Assembly: GCA_024397955.1 (NCBI GenBank)
Contig: CP073744.1
Coordinates: 2,108,001 to 2,172,000 of the forward strand
DNA from: a bacterium SCSIO 12696
GTDB taxonomy: Bacteria > Pseudomonadota > Gammaproteobacteria > Pseudomonadales > Porticoccaceae
Reading direction: 5' to 3'
Length of the DNA stretch: 64,000 bases
The translations under genes and the position numbers were made by a program. Positions 36,344 through 44,813 of this stretch are shown here, one piece after another (within the stretch, counting starts at the first letter, position 1; each line of letters starts with the position of its first letter). Below the pieces are notes generated by a model. The model ran no database searches. It was given only the letters and a program-made list of their open reading frames with translations, and was not told where the DNA came from.

Positions 36344-36964
36344 ATGATTGATATTGCCCAAGCCAACCAACAGCTCCAGGGGGCAACCCCACAACAGATT
36401 ATTGAAGCCGCCCTGCAGGATTCTGCCAAGCCGTTGGTGTCCACCAACTTTGGCCCTTACGAGGCGGTCATACTGCACATGGCCACCCAGGTGAAGGCGG
36501 ATATTCCGGTGATTTGGGTGGACTCGGGTTATAACACCCGCGACACGTATCGGACGGCGGATAAGCTGATCGAACTGTTGAATCTGAATATTCAGGTGTA
36601 CACACCAACCATGACCACTGGGCGCTGGGACCTGGCCCACGGTGGTGTGCCGGATATTGACGAAGACCGCCACGCCACCTTTACCGAGCACTTTAAACTG
36701 GAACCCTTTGCCCGGGCCATGGCCGAGCAGCGCCCGGATGTGTGGTTAACCGCAGTGAGAAGTGAGCAGACTGCGTTTCGCCAGAACATGGAGGTGTTTG
36801 CCGAAGGCGCTAACGGTGTTACCAAAGTGGCGCCGCTGCTGCACTGGAAAGAAGCCGATATGCAAAAGTACTTGCAGCAACACAATCTGCCTAACGTAGA
36901 AAGCTACTTTGACCCCACCAAGGGTTTGGCGAACAGAGAGTGTGGGCTGCATACTCAGCTGTAA
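36344..36964 (+). CDS. cysH: PAPS reductase family (CysH-like)
   Basis: The protein has 206 residues. It is an adenosine-phosphosulfate reductase-type PP-loop protein: STNFGPYEAVILHMATQV, VIWVDSGYNTRDTYR, AVRSEQTAFRQNM, and the catalytic C-terminal RECGLH motif, which ends 3 residues before the stop. Only this Cys is present; the CC...CxxC iron-sulfur cysteines of APS reductases are absent, so a thioredoxin-type PAPS reductase is expected. It is shorter than E. coli CysH (244), mainly at the N-terminus. Divergent from ubiA with 229 bases between. Confidence 0.9.
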   Translation: MIDIAQANQQLQGATPQQIIEAALQDSAKPLVSTNFGPYEAVILHMATQVKADIPVIWVDSGYNTRDTYRTADKLIELLNLNIQVYTPTMTTGRWDLAHGGVPDIDEDRHATFTEHFKLEPFARAMAEQRPDVWLTAVRSEQTAFRQNMEVFAEGANGVTKVAPLLHWKEADMQKYLQQHNLPNVESYFDPTKGLANRECGLHTQL

Positions 36965-37295
36965 TTCCCTGATCAGAGTTCGCTTTCTGCTTTATTATCA
37001 AATAGGCCTCCTGAAAGTACACAGACCTAGGTGCTTCCAGGAGGTTTGCTGATATGCTCGCCTTGAGCATTTGAAATATTAAAAATAGCAATGAGTTGTT
37101 GAGGTTGCTTGGAAAACATCCAGGCCCTCGCTATGATTGCGTTTAAGGCACCTCATACACACCAAAAGGGAATTTGGTATCTAAAAATCTTCCTTTCGGT
37201 TCGATGAGTTAAGTTCAGATAAGAGCCAAATTCTTATTTGGCAAATCACGCCTGCGCTATATAAATTTTATGTTTTTAAAGGATGGAGAATAACA
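36965..37295. other. 331-base non-coding stretch after cysH
   Basis: No gene is visible. It holds two hairpins: CCTCCTG...CAGGAGG (37007-37044), possibly the cysH terminator, and ATGCTC-GCCTT-GAGCAT (37054-37070). The rest is AT-richer than the surroundings and probably carries the promoter of the next small gene. Confidence 0.5.
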
Positions 37296-37628
37296 TTGAA
37301 GATTAGAGTGACTCTTTTATCGGTGCTGCTTGTTTTTGTAGGCAATATGGCTTTAGCTGCTGGCTGGTCTGGTGGTGCTAATATCCAAGAGATATACCCG
37401 TCTCCTGGTAATAATGGTGTTTTTATTAAACATGGTTCAATGCCAAACCCTGACAATTGCCCATCTCCCGGTTATTACCTATTGCCTAAAGACAATCCGT
37501 TGTTTTCGGAGATCTACGCCTTGTTAATGTCGGCCCAGGCTAGACAGGCAACTATAAATATACAAATAGTAAGCTGTGGTGGTGAAAATAATTTATATCC
37601 CCTCATTTACCAAGTAATAGCTAATTGA
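37296..37628 (+). CDS. Small secreted two-Cys protein, unknown (paralogue A)
   Basis: The protein has 110 residues. Signal peptide 1-21 (ending ALA). The mature protein has two Cys, in NPDNCPSPGYYLL and IQIVSCGGEN, around a helix-like LFSEIYALLMSAQARQATINI. The start is TTG 37296, with GGAG at 37285-37288 in good position. A second small gene at 37727 has the same architecture (signal, Cys, A-LMS helix, strand, Cys, final hydrophobic strand), so they look like diverged paralogues. Function unknown. Confidence 0.72.
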   Translation: MKIRVTLLSVLLVFVGNMALAAGWSGGANIQEIYPSPGNNGVFIKHGSMPNPDNCPSPGYYLLPKDNPLFSEIYALLMSAQARQATINIQIVSCGGENNLYPLIYQVIAN

Positions 37629-37726
37629 AATACAACAAGTAAATACAGCATCACCCTGTGAGCTGAGTAATCTAATGTCTGCAACTGCTTTGGGTGTTCC
37701 GTTCTAAAAATATCAGGACAATGAAA

Positions 37727-38071
37727 ATGAAAATCACATCAATATTACTAGCAACTTTAGGCTTGCTAACAAGTGTTTTATCCTCAGCTTCAACTCTCAA
37801 TGTCACTAATGCTACTGTGACAAGAGTCCAAGCATACGAGACTACAGACAACAGCACTAACGTATGGATTCATTTAAATGGAAATGGAAGAGTAGGCCCC
37901 AATCCGATAAACACTGGCACTACCTGTGAGTTGTGGACCAATAATAAAACTGTCTACTCAACCGCGTTAGCGGCGCTGATGTCAGGTAAAAAGGTAGAGG
38001 TTTATTATGCCGATAGAGGTGAAGGGACATTGTGGTGTAAGGTGGTTAATTTTTCAATCTTAAGTAACTGA
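37727..38071 (+). CDS. Small secreted two-Cys protein, unknown (paralogue B)
   Basis: The protein has 114 residues. Signal peptide about 1-22 (MKITSILLATLGLL, ending SSAS). The mature part has two Cys, in GTTCELWTNN and TLWCKVVNFS, with TALAALMSGKKVEVYY between. This matches the spacing of the protein at 37296. AGGA (37715-37718) lies 8 bases before ATG 37727; ATG 37721 is too close. Probably periplasmic or released, with one disulfide. No function can be named. Confidence 0.75.
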   Translation: MKITSILLATLGLLTSVLSSASTLNVTNATVTRVQAYETTDNSTNVWIHLNGNGRVGPNPINTGTTCELWTNNKTVYSTALAALMSGKKVEVYYADRGEGTLWCKVVNFSILSN

Positions 38072-38248
38072 CGTAATAAGAATGGATAAAAGATATGGTT
38101 CAAATAGCTGAGCTGTTTGGCTGTTTCTGCTGGCAGTGTTAATTGCAAGTAATCTAAACCAAATTTACTTCTCCTCATACTGCAAGTGAAATCTCTATGG
38201 TGCGCCAGATAACCAATATACGACGAGGTTAAATGTGAGATTTCGGAT

Positions 38249-38593
38249 ATGAAAAAATTTATTTACGGGCTGGTTTTGGGTGTTGCACTCGGTGTAGGCG
38301 GTGCAAATCTGTCTGACGATAAAAAAGATATTGCGATTGAGCCAGCTCGAATAGAAATAGTAGAAAAAAGCCCCTCCTACAGGGCCTCATTAGGTTCGAA
38401 GACTCTGGAATCGATGTTGGAAGATGGAAAGGCGGCTCCCTGCTTTTGTCAGCACGAGGTGCCCGAGCTGGATAGGTGGTGTGAACATGAAAATTTGTAT
38501 TGCGATGAAGATGCAGCGGAGTTGTGTCAACAAAGATACACTGAACATATCTGTCGACCTGGTATTCCAGCGAGGCTGATTCCAACTTTGTAA
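38249..38593 (+). CDS. Small membrane-anchored Cys-rich protein, unknown
   Basis: The protein has 114 residues. The N-terminus is a hydrophobic Gly-rich signal or anchor (FIYGLVLGVALGVGGA). The C-terminal half has seven Cys: CFCQHE, RWCEHENLYCDED, ELCQQRY, HICRPG. This suggests several disulfides or a metal site outside the cytoplasm. It lacks similarity I can name. The gene closes the AT-richer island and is followed by its own terminator. Confidence 0.7.
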   Translation: MKKFIYGLVLGVALGVGGANLSDDKKDIAIEPARIEIVEKSPSYRASLGSKTLESMLEDGKAAPCFCQHEVPELDRWCEHENLYCDEDAAELCQQRYTEHICRPGIPARLIPTL

Positions 38594-38606
38594 TGAAAGA
38601 GGAGTC

Positions 38607-38652
38607 AGCTAACTGACAGCCTGTTACTCAGAGAGGGCAGTTAGCTGTTTTG
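38607..38652 (+). terminator. Terminator after the Cys-rich gene
   Basis: CAGCTAACTG (38607-38616) and CAGTTAGCTG (38639-38648) pair perfectly, with GCC/GGC extending the inner stem, followed by TTTT. It lies 14 bases after the stop. Confidence 0.75.
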
Positions 38653-38705
38653 CTGTTTAAGAATGATGGCTTTGCCTCCACAATTTAATCAGTAGACTGC
38701 ATTAG

Positions 38706-40028
38706 TTATTGTTTATTTAACTCCTTTGCCCAATCTACCAATACCTGGCCAATTTTATCGCTCCACTTGCCGGGCTTGCCCGTAAAAGAATCTTTTGCAG
38801 TCGCATGGATGGTGTACCAGTGATCCATGTCTGGGTGTTTATAAAATTCAAAATCTTGGTGGTTGTTGCGTTTGAGTGTGTCCACAATCATATGGTTATC
38901 TGCTTCTGACATAATCCAGTCCAGCGTGCCCCAGCGAATGCGTGCAGGGGCGGCTAATTTTTCCCATTCCCCCGGTACATTAAAGCCTTGTAATTGGTGG
39001 TAGAAACTCATTGGGCGGCCATACATGTGTTCCGGCAAGTGGTAATTGTATTTAGCCAACAGAGGGTTTTCGTCAATCATTTGTGCGTAGCTTTTCTTTT
39101 CCACCAACATACCGTAGTAAAGCGGTATATAGGCGTGCACCATTTGTTGGTTGATGTCTGCTTCGCTGACGTCTTGCATCTGTTTGATGCGTCGCTCGAT
39201 TTCCAGCATGTGTTCAAACCAGGAACGATAAAAGGTGCCGTCAGAGATAATGCCGTTTAACTGGTATTTATTGGCCAGGTAGGGTGCCAGCGCGCTGCCC
39301 ATACTGCTGCCGTACACAATCACTCGCTCGGGATCTACATAAGGCAGCGACAGTAGTTGTTGCAAAGCAGTTTCGTAACCATCCAATTCAGTGTAGAAAT
39401 CGGTCTGCGAACAATCGCCTTCGCTGTCACCCAGCCCAGGCTTTTCGACTCTCAACATCACCATGCCCGACTGTTTAGCCAGGTTGGTGAGTGAGCGTAT
39501 AAAGTTGGATTTGCGCCCCGGGGTATTTTCAATACTGGAACAGCTGAGTCCCTGCACCACAAAAATAGCCGGTTGGCGGCCTTTCTTGTTGGCTGGCCGG
39601 GTGATGATGGTACGTTGGCGAATGCCGTAATTGCTGGTGATCTGGGAGTAAGCGACCGCCAAGTTGGGGTAGCTTTCCAGAGGTACTGGCGCAAAGCGCA
39701 CATCCGCTGTATGAGCATCAACTCCGCGCCGATAGGTAATTCGATAATTGCGGTCAGCCACCAAGGCGTCGGTGATATCGTTTCGTTGAGGGTTGCTGGT
39801 AATGGCCTTGCCATCAATGGCGACAATACGGTCGCCTACTTGCAGCCCAGCTTGTTTCAAAGGCGAGCTAGCTTCCAGTTTGCTAACCAATAAACCAGCG
39901 CTGTCCTGTAGTTGCAGGGTAGCTTGCCATTTGGCTCGTCGAGGCAGTTCGTCGGTAGTTGGTGGCTGGCTAAATGTCGGTTGAATTAACAGCAGGGCAG
40001 TGATGAAAACGGTGATTTTCAACGGCAT
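38706..40028 (-). CDS. Secreted PDZ-domain alpha/beta hydrolase
   Basis: The protein has 440 residues: a signal peptide (1-20), a PDZ domain (about 38-110; GLLVSKLEASSPLKQAGLQVGDR in overlapping form, IVAIDGKAIT), then an alpha/beta hydrolase domain. The nucleophile Ser lies in VYGSSMGSALAP; the oxyanion strand is IFVVQGLSCSSIE; likely His in DMDHWYTIHA and Asp in the WGTLDWIMSEADN region. The hydrolase type is like serine peptidases/esterases of the S9-like or DUF3887 kinds; substrate unknown. PDZ fused to this fold is uncommon. GGAG lies 8 bases before ATG 40028. Divergent from the LytTR gene. Confidence 0.85.
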   Translation of the reverse strand: MPLKITVFITALLLIQPTFSQPPTTDELPRRAKWQATLQLQDSAGLLVSKLEASSPLKQAGLQVGDRIVAIDGKAITSNPQRNDITDALVADRNYRITYRRGVDAHTADVRFAPVPLESYPNLAVAYSQITSNYGIRQRTIITRPANKKGRQPAIFVVQGLSCSSIENTPGRKSNFIRSLTNLAKQSGMVMLRVEKPGLGDSEGDCSQTDFYTELDGYETALQQLLSLPYVDPERVIVYGSSMGSALAPYLANKYQLNGIISDGTFYRSWFEHMLEIERRIKQMQDVSEADINQQMVHAYIPLYYGMLVEKKSYAQMIDENPLLAKYNYHLPEHMYGRPMSFYHQLQGFNVPGEWEKLAAPARIRWGTLDWIMSEADNHMIVDTLKRNNHQDFEFYKHPDMDHWYTIHATAKDSFTGKPGKWSDKIGQVLVDWAKELNKQ

Positions 40029-40150
40029 TTTTGTTCTCCAGGGCAGGGGGTTGGTTGAGGCTCCAATGGGCTTGTTATAACCTTGAACCCTGCGCCACAG
40101 AGGGCTTTTATGCGAAATCCAGGTTTTTTTATGCCAATTGCGGTGATGCT

Positions 40151-40945
40151 ATGACGAACGCGACAGGTTTTGGGCTGCGCTTGAGCCGTTGGTTTGATGC
40201 CCAGGGTTATGTGTTTGGCTCACGGGTTGCCACCCATGTGTTGTTTTGGTTGCTTTACTACCTGTCGTTCAGCTTGATATGGGCCAATCCTGAGAAAGGC
40301 TACTTCGGTTCGTTTTACTTGGAGTTCGTGTTGCTGCCGGTTCGCATTTTGGCGGCGTACGCGTTGATTTATGTGTTGTTCCCCCGCTACTTGCTGCAGA
40401 AGCGCTTTGGGCGATTCTTCGCAGCGTACCTGCTGCTGCTTGCCGCTTCCGGTTTGCTCTACCGGTTTTGTGATTACTTTTTTTACGACCGGTTATACCT
40501 GGGTCAAGCCACCGCGTTTTTTCAGTTCTCCGAATGGTTACGCAATATTCTGCTAATTAACACGACGGTGGTGGTGGTCGGGGCCATTCGCCTGCTCAAG
40601 TTGTTGTTTGTTATGCAACAGCAGGTTGAGCAAACATTGCCTCGAAAAATCGAGATAAAAGCCAATCGCCGTACTCACCTGGTAGATCCGGCGCGTATTG
40701 TCTTTATAGAGGGTATGGGAAACTACACCACCTATTACCTGGACGGTGGCGAAAAGCTGGTGGCTTACGGCACCATTAAATCAGCTCTACAATCACTGCC
40801 GTCGCAATTTGTGCGCTTACACCGCTCCTATGTGGTGAACAAGGATCATATCGAGTCGTTTAATGCAGAAGATGTAACTGTGGCCCACAGTACATTACCC
40901 AGAGGCAAAGAAGTGAGCGACGACCTGTTGATGCCGGGAGCTTAG
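40151..40945 (+). CDS. Membrane-bound LytTR-domain transcriptional regulator
   Basis: The protein has 264 residues. Four membrane helices (about 24-40, 54-72, 84-104, 128-150) precede a C-terminal LytTR DNA-binding domain (about 165-262): DPARIVFIEGMGNYTTYYL, VAYGTIKSALQSLPSQFVRLHRSYVVN in overlapping form, and the final LPRGKEVSDDLL. LytTR proteins with membrane segments instead of a receiver domain regulate nearby genes, often divergent. The PDZ-hydrolase gene, 122 bases away in the opposite direction, is the obvious target. ATG 40151 is chosen; an earlier start would add a poor N-terminus. Confidence 0.88.
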   Translation: MTNATGFGLRLSRWFDAQGYVFGSRVATHVLFWLLYYLSFSLIWANPEKGYFGSFYLEFVLLPVRILAAYALIYVLFPRYLLQKRFGRFFAAYLLLLAASGLLYRFCDYFFYDRLYLGQATAFFQFSEWLRNILLINTTVVVVGAIRLLKLLFVMQQQVEQTLPRKIEIKANRRTHLVDPARIVFIEGMGNYTTYYLDGGEKLVAYGTIKSALQSLPSQFVRLHRSYVVNKDHIESFNAEDVTVAHSTLPRGKEVSDDLLMPGA

Positions 40946-40957
40946 GGTCTGTCGTCG

Positions 40958-41575
40958 CTATTCGTTTTCGAACTCTGTCTGATACTCAACTCCATATCCA
41001 TAGCCTGGTTTATAACCAGGGAACCCCGGCAAAAATATCTCACTTACCATCAGCGGTTTGTTATCCAGCTGAAACACCGAGCGCCGCCCCCAGACCGGGT
41101 GATTCAGTTTCCCCAGCTGCGTGGGCACAACCGCATTGTCGGTGGTCAAACAGGCGATTTCCATGGGGCTGCGCTCCATGGTCGGGTCACTGAATAGCAG
41201 TGCTCCCAAGGGGCGGTTATCCAGTTGGCGCATGGCCCGCAAGCGGCCGGTGAGGGTGGCCATGGGCAGTACACTGCGGGCGTATACCCAGGGCTGGTCG
41301 GCGCCGTGAAGAATCACTTCTCGCACCAGAGCGTGATGGCGGCTGGGTAAGCCCAACAAGCGGCATTCTGATAACCGGGGCAGTTGCCAGCGCTGGTTGA
41401 GTACTTGCACCTGAAAGCGGGTGCCACTGGCGGCGATCAAGCGTTCAGTGAGCGATCCTTGATCCAGCAGCCAATGCCGCAATGACTGCGGAATGCTGTG
41501 CCGAGGCACCCGCCGATAGCTGCGCCAGGCGGGTTCCCGGTGGAACAGTTTGTTGGAAAATCGGGATGTAGACAC
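40958..41575 (-). CDS. ubiC: Chorismate lyase (chorismate-pyruvate lyase)
   Basis: UbiC (205 residues) removes pyruvate from chorismate to give 4-hydroxybenzoate, the first step of ubiquinone synthesis. Visible: WLLDQGSLTERL near the N-terminus, REVILHGADQPWVYARSVLP with catalytic Arg, and GRRSVFQLDNKPLMVSEIFLPGF with the conserved Glu. Slightly longer than E. coli UbiC (165). Convergent with the LytTR gene, with a 12-base gap. Confidence 0.93.
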   Translation of the reverse strand: MSTSRFSNKLFHREPAWRSYRRVPRHSIPQSLRHWLLDQGSLTERLIAASGTRFQVQVLNQRWQLPRLSECRLLGLPSRHHALVREVILHGADQPWVYARSVLPMATLTGRLRAMRQLDNRPLGALLFSDPTMERSPMEIACLTTDNAVVPTQLGKLNHPVWGRRSVFQLDNKPLMVSEIFLPGFPGYKPGYGYGVEYQTEFENE

Positions 41576-41691
41576 GCAGGTATTCCACAGTTAAAGCGGC
41601 ATTTTAACGGCCTTATTGCTGGCTGGATACAGTTGCGTGAGCTCTTGTAAGGTTGCATCATCGGGGCATTAACAACGCAGGAGAGCGAACT

Positions 41692-42024
41692 TTGATTATC
41701 ACCAATATCGAAACCGTGCCCGGCAAAACCATCGTCAAGCACCTGGGTATGGTGCAGGGCAATACGGTGCGCGCCAAGCACGTGGGCAAAGACATTCTTG
41801 CCGGCTTCAAGAATGTGTTTGGCGGTGAACTAAAAAGCTATACGGATTTGCTCACCGAATCCCGCGAGGAAGCCACCCAGCGTATGGAGGCCCAGGCCAG
41901 TGCCATCGGTGCCAATGCAGTGATCAATGTGCGTTACTCCACGTCGTCGGTAGCCGCCGGTGCCGCCGAGCTGTTTGTGTACGGCACGGCGGTAGTTGTA
42001 GAAGACGCCAGCAGCGGGAGCTGA
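41692..42024 (+). CDS. YbjQ/UPF0145-family protein
   Basis: This is a 110-residue cytoplasmic protein of the YbjQ (UPF0145, heavy-metal-binding-like) family: VPGKTIVKHLGMVQGNTVRA, SYTDLLTESREEATQRM, ASAIGANAVINVRY and VYGTAVVV. E. coli YbjQ has 107 residues and forms pentamers; function is not established. The start is TTG 41692, supported by GGAG at 41680-41683; a longer frame is less plausible. It is followed by a second YbjQ-like gene after 2 bases. Confidence 0.9.
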   Translation: MIITNIETVPGKTIVKHLGMVQGNTVRAKHVGKDILAGFKNVFGGELKSYTDLLTESREEATQRMEAQASAIGANAVINVRYSTSSVAAGAAELFVYGTAVVVEDASSGS

Positions 42025-42026
42025 AC

Positions 42027-42530
42027 ATGGAAAACCTGATTGGCTTTGTCACGCTGCTGATTCTCGGTTATGTGTTTGGCCGGCTGGCGGAGCGCCGCCA
42101 CTTTCGCTCCATTATCAAACGCGAGCACCAATACGCAGGCACACTGACGTTTAGCGCCAAAACCCCTCCAGCGGATATGGCCGTGGCCAATGCTCGTTTG
42201 GTATCGGGCAATGTGGTGGTGTCGGTGGATTACTTCAAGCAGGTGCTGGCGGGGCTGCGGGCACTGCTTGGTGGGCGAGTAAGCGCTTACGAAACTTTAG
42301 TAGAGCGGGCTCGGCGCGAAGCCATTCTGCGCATGAAAGAACAGGCCCGGCAGTTGGACGCAGAGATGATTTTTAACGTCAAGTTGGAAACCGCGTCTAT
42401 CTCCAAAGGCGAGCAACAGCAGGTGGGCAGTGTGGAAGTGTTTGCCTATGGCACTGCCCTGGTGCCTCAAAAAACCGCTACAGCCAGCCCGAATTTGGGC
42501 CAGCCCATGGCAAGCAGGGAGTCGGCTTAG
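42027..42530 (+). CDS. Membrane-anchored YbjQ-like protein
   Basis: The protein has 167 residues. Residues 1-20 are a membrane segment (LIGFVTLLILGYVFGRLAE). Residues about 38-148 repeat the YbjQ pattern: ARLVSGNVVVSVDYFKQVLAG, SAYETLVERARREAILRMKEQA, AEMIFNVKLETASI and VEVFAYGTALV. It is a diverged copy of the upstream gene, tethered to the membrane. It begins 2 bases after that gene and ends 10 bases before an M48 protease gene. Confidence 0.88.
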   Translation: MENLIGFVTLLILGYVFGRLAERRHFRSIIKREHQYAGTLTFSAKTPPADMAVANARLVSGNVVVSVDYFKQVLAGLRALLGGRVSAYETLVERARREAILRMKEQARQLDAEMIFNVKLETASISKGEQQQVGSVEVFAYGTALVPQKTATASPNLGQPMASRESA

Positions 42531-42540
42531 GGCGTAGTTC

Positions 42541-43386
42541 ATGGAATACCAAAACCCCCAAGTGCCGGAAGGCATTAATGTGTCGAAACAGCATCCGCTG
42601 AAAGAGTTTGCGTGGATGCTGGCCACGGTGGGGGCAATCACTCTGGCGGTGGTTCTGTTGTTGAGCTTGCTGGCCGGGTGGCTGGTGAAGTTTGTGCCTT
42701 TTTCGGTGGAGCAGCAGTTGGCAAGTCAGGTGATCCAGCAGTTGCCGCCGTCGGCATCCGGGCCAAACCATCTACAGGTCGAAACCTATTTACAGCAGTT
42801 GGCGGACAAGCTGGTGGCCAACGCGCCGCTCCCTGAAGGCATGACTATCACCGTTCACTATGTGGACGACAGCACGGTGAATGCGGCGGCCACACTGGGC
42901 GGCCATGTGCTGATGTATCGAGGCTTGCTGGAAAAACTGCCCAATGAAAATGCCCTGGCTATGGTGATGGCCCACGAAATTGCCCATGTACGCCACCGCG
43001 ATCCGATGATGTCCCTTGGGCGCGGTGTGGTGGTGACCACCGCATTGGCCGCATTGAGCGGTTTTTCCGACACTCAGCTAAGTGGTTGGGTGGTGGGTTT
43101 TAGCGGCAATTTAACTCTGCTGAAATTTAGCCGCGACCAAGAGCACGCCGCCGATGAAAATGGTTTGCTGGCAGTGCATGCTACCTACGGGCATACCGGG
43201 GGCAGCGAACAGCTGTTTGAAGTGCTGGCGCAGGCTCACGGCGACAGAGAAGCCTGGGCCACTTTTCTCGCCACTCACCCACTAGGCGACGAGCGCATTG
43301 CGGCACTGGTAGAACAGGCACAGCGCAATGGCTGGCAGCAGTCTGGCCCGCTGACACCATTGCCGGAATTTGTTCGACAGCTTTGA
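42541..43386 (+). CDS. M48-family membrane metalloprotease
   Basis: The protein has 281 residues. One membrane helix (about 25-48) precedes a periplasmic M48 domain with HEIAHVRHRDPM (zinc ligands and catalytic Glu), the third ligand in DQEHAADENGL, and THPLGDERIAAL. It is not BepA-like: no TPRs and no signal-peptide Cys. It is the third gene of a tight cassette with two YbjQ-like genes. Such proteases usually act on misfolded membrane or periplasmic proteins. Substrate unknown. Confidence 0.9.
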   Translation: MEYQNPQVPEGINVSKQHPLKEFAWMLATVGAITLAVVLLLSLLAGWLVKFVPFSVEQQLASQVIQQLPPSASGPNHLQVETYLQQLADKLVANAPLPEGMTITVHYVDDSTVNAAATLGGHVLMYRGLLEKLPNENALAMVMAHEIAHVRHRDPMMSLGRGVVVTTALAALSGFSDTQLSGWVVGFSGNLTLLKFSRDQEHAADENGLLAVHATYGHTGGSEQLFEVLAQAHGDREAWATFLATHPLGDERIAALVEQAQRNGWQQSGPLTPLPEFVRQL

Positions 43387-43502
43387 GCCATAAGGTGTGT
43401 TGTTGCGACATTTTGTAGCGATTTAGGGTAAGTAGCTGCCATACTGAAAAAGATTGTCGCAACGACAGAGACGGCTTTTAAAACACCAACAAGGACTGAC
43501 CC

Positions 43503-44813
43503 ATGACTCTCACAACGCGAATTTTGATCGGAATGCTGGCTGGAATGCTGGTGGGTGGTGTGATCAATGGGGCAACTGGTGCTGGCTGGATTGCCAACGC
43601 CAACGAGTTTTTTCTGGTGGATCTGGTGTTTGATCCAGTGGGCGCGATTTTTATTGCCTGCCTGAAAATGGCGGTGATTCCGGTGGTGTTCTTTTCCCTC
43701 ACCTGTGGTTCTGCGGCCATGGGTGCCAACGCTCGTATGGGGCGCCTGGCGGGGGGCACGCTGGGGTTGTATTTAATCACCACTGCCATGGCGGTGGCGA
43801 TTGCGCTGTTGATTGCCAATATTATCGACCCGGGTATCGGTGTGCCCAGAGAGGGATTTGATGCCTTCGAACCCAAAAATGCCCCTGGCCTGAAAGACGT
43901 GATTGTGGGTATGTTCCCCACCAACCCGGTACAGGCGATGGCAGAGGGCAAGATGCTGCAGATCATTATGTTCTGCATTCTGTTGGGCATTGCCCTGTCC
44001 ATGGCCGGTGATGCGGGCAACCGAGTATTGGTGGTCTTCCAGGACGTTAATGAGGTCGTGCTGAAGATGATTACCTTGATTCTTCACCTGGCACCCTACG
44101 GTGTGTTTGCGTTGTTAGCGAAACAGTTCAGCCTGTTTGGCTGGTCGGAGTTTGTCAAAGTGGGGCTCTATATGGTGGCGGTTGCCGTCGCCCTGGTGGT
44201 GCACTTCTGTGTTACCTACCCGGGGCTGTTAAAGCTGTTCACCGGGCTGAATCCACTGACCTTCGTAAAAAACGTGCGCCCGGCCATGATTACCGCATTC
44301 AGCACCTCGTCCAGCGCCGCCACCATGCCGGTGACCATGAGTGTAGTAAAGCGTCGCCTGGGGGTGGATAACCGGGTTGCGTCGTTCACCATTCCCCTGG
44401 GAGCCACCATCAACATGGATGGCACCGCCATTATGCAGGGGGTGGCCACGGTGTTTATCGCCCAAGTGTACGGGGTGGAGCTAAGCTTTGTGGCCTATCT
44501 GACGGTGATTGTGACCGCCACCCTGGCCTCGGTGGGTACTGCAGCGGTGCCTTCTGCGGGGCTGATTATGCTCGCTATTGTCCTGCAACAGCTGGAGTTG
44601 CCAGCGGAAGCCATCGGTATGATTCTGGGGGTAGACCGGCTGCTGGATATGATGCGCACCTGCGTCAATATCGGCGGTGATTGTGCGGTAAGCACCATTG
44701 TTGCCAAACGCAACGATATGCTGGATGAAACCGTGTTTAATGACCTGTCCGATGGCGACGACCACAGGGTGCGCCCAAATACGCCCTCAGGGCAGCTCGA
44801 TACGCGGGAATAA
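43503..44813 (+). CDS. Dicarboxylate/amino acid:cation symporter (SDF/DAACS family)
   Basis: The transporter has 436 residues and the glutamate-transporter fold: hairpin 1 TAFSTSSSAATMPVTMSVV, the NMDGTAIMQG helix of TM7, and hairpin 2 ASVGTAAVPSAGLIML, followed by LGVDRLLDMMRTCVNIGGDC. Family members import glutamate, aspartate, serine or C4-dicarboxylates with Na+ or H+. The exact substrate is not clear from sequence. The stop overlaps the convergent Rof-like gene by 27 bases. Confidence 0.93.
   Translation: MTLTTRILIGMLAGMLVGGVINGATGAGWIANANEFFLVDLVFDPVGAIFIACLKMAVIPVVFFSLTCGSAAMGANARMGRLAGGTLGLYLITTAMAVAIALLIANIIDPGIGVPREGFDAFEPKNAPGLKDVIVGMFPTNPVQAMAEGKMLQIIMFCILLGIALSMAGDAGNRVLVVFQDVNEVVLKMITLILHLAPYGVFALLAKQFSLFGWSEFVKVGLYMVAVAVALVVHFCVTYPGLLKLFTGLNPLTFVKNVRPAMITAFSTSSSAATMPVTMSVVKRRLGVDNRVASFTIPLGATINMDGTAIMQGVATVFIAQVYGVELSFVAYLTVIVTATLASVGTAAVPSAGLIMLAIVLQQLELPAEAIGMILGVDRLLDMMRTCVNIGGDCAVSTIVAKRNDMLDETVFNDLSDGDDHRVRPNTPSGQLDTRE

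Noticed and set aside
36965..37295. Considered as a small RNA or tRNA gene
   Set aside because: No tRNA cloverleaf or conserved T-loop sequence is visible, only two short hairpins.
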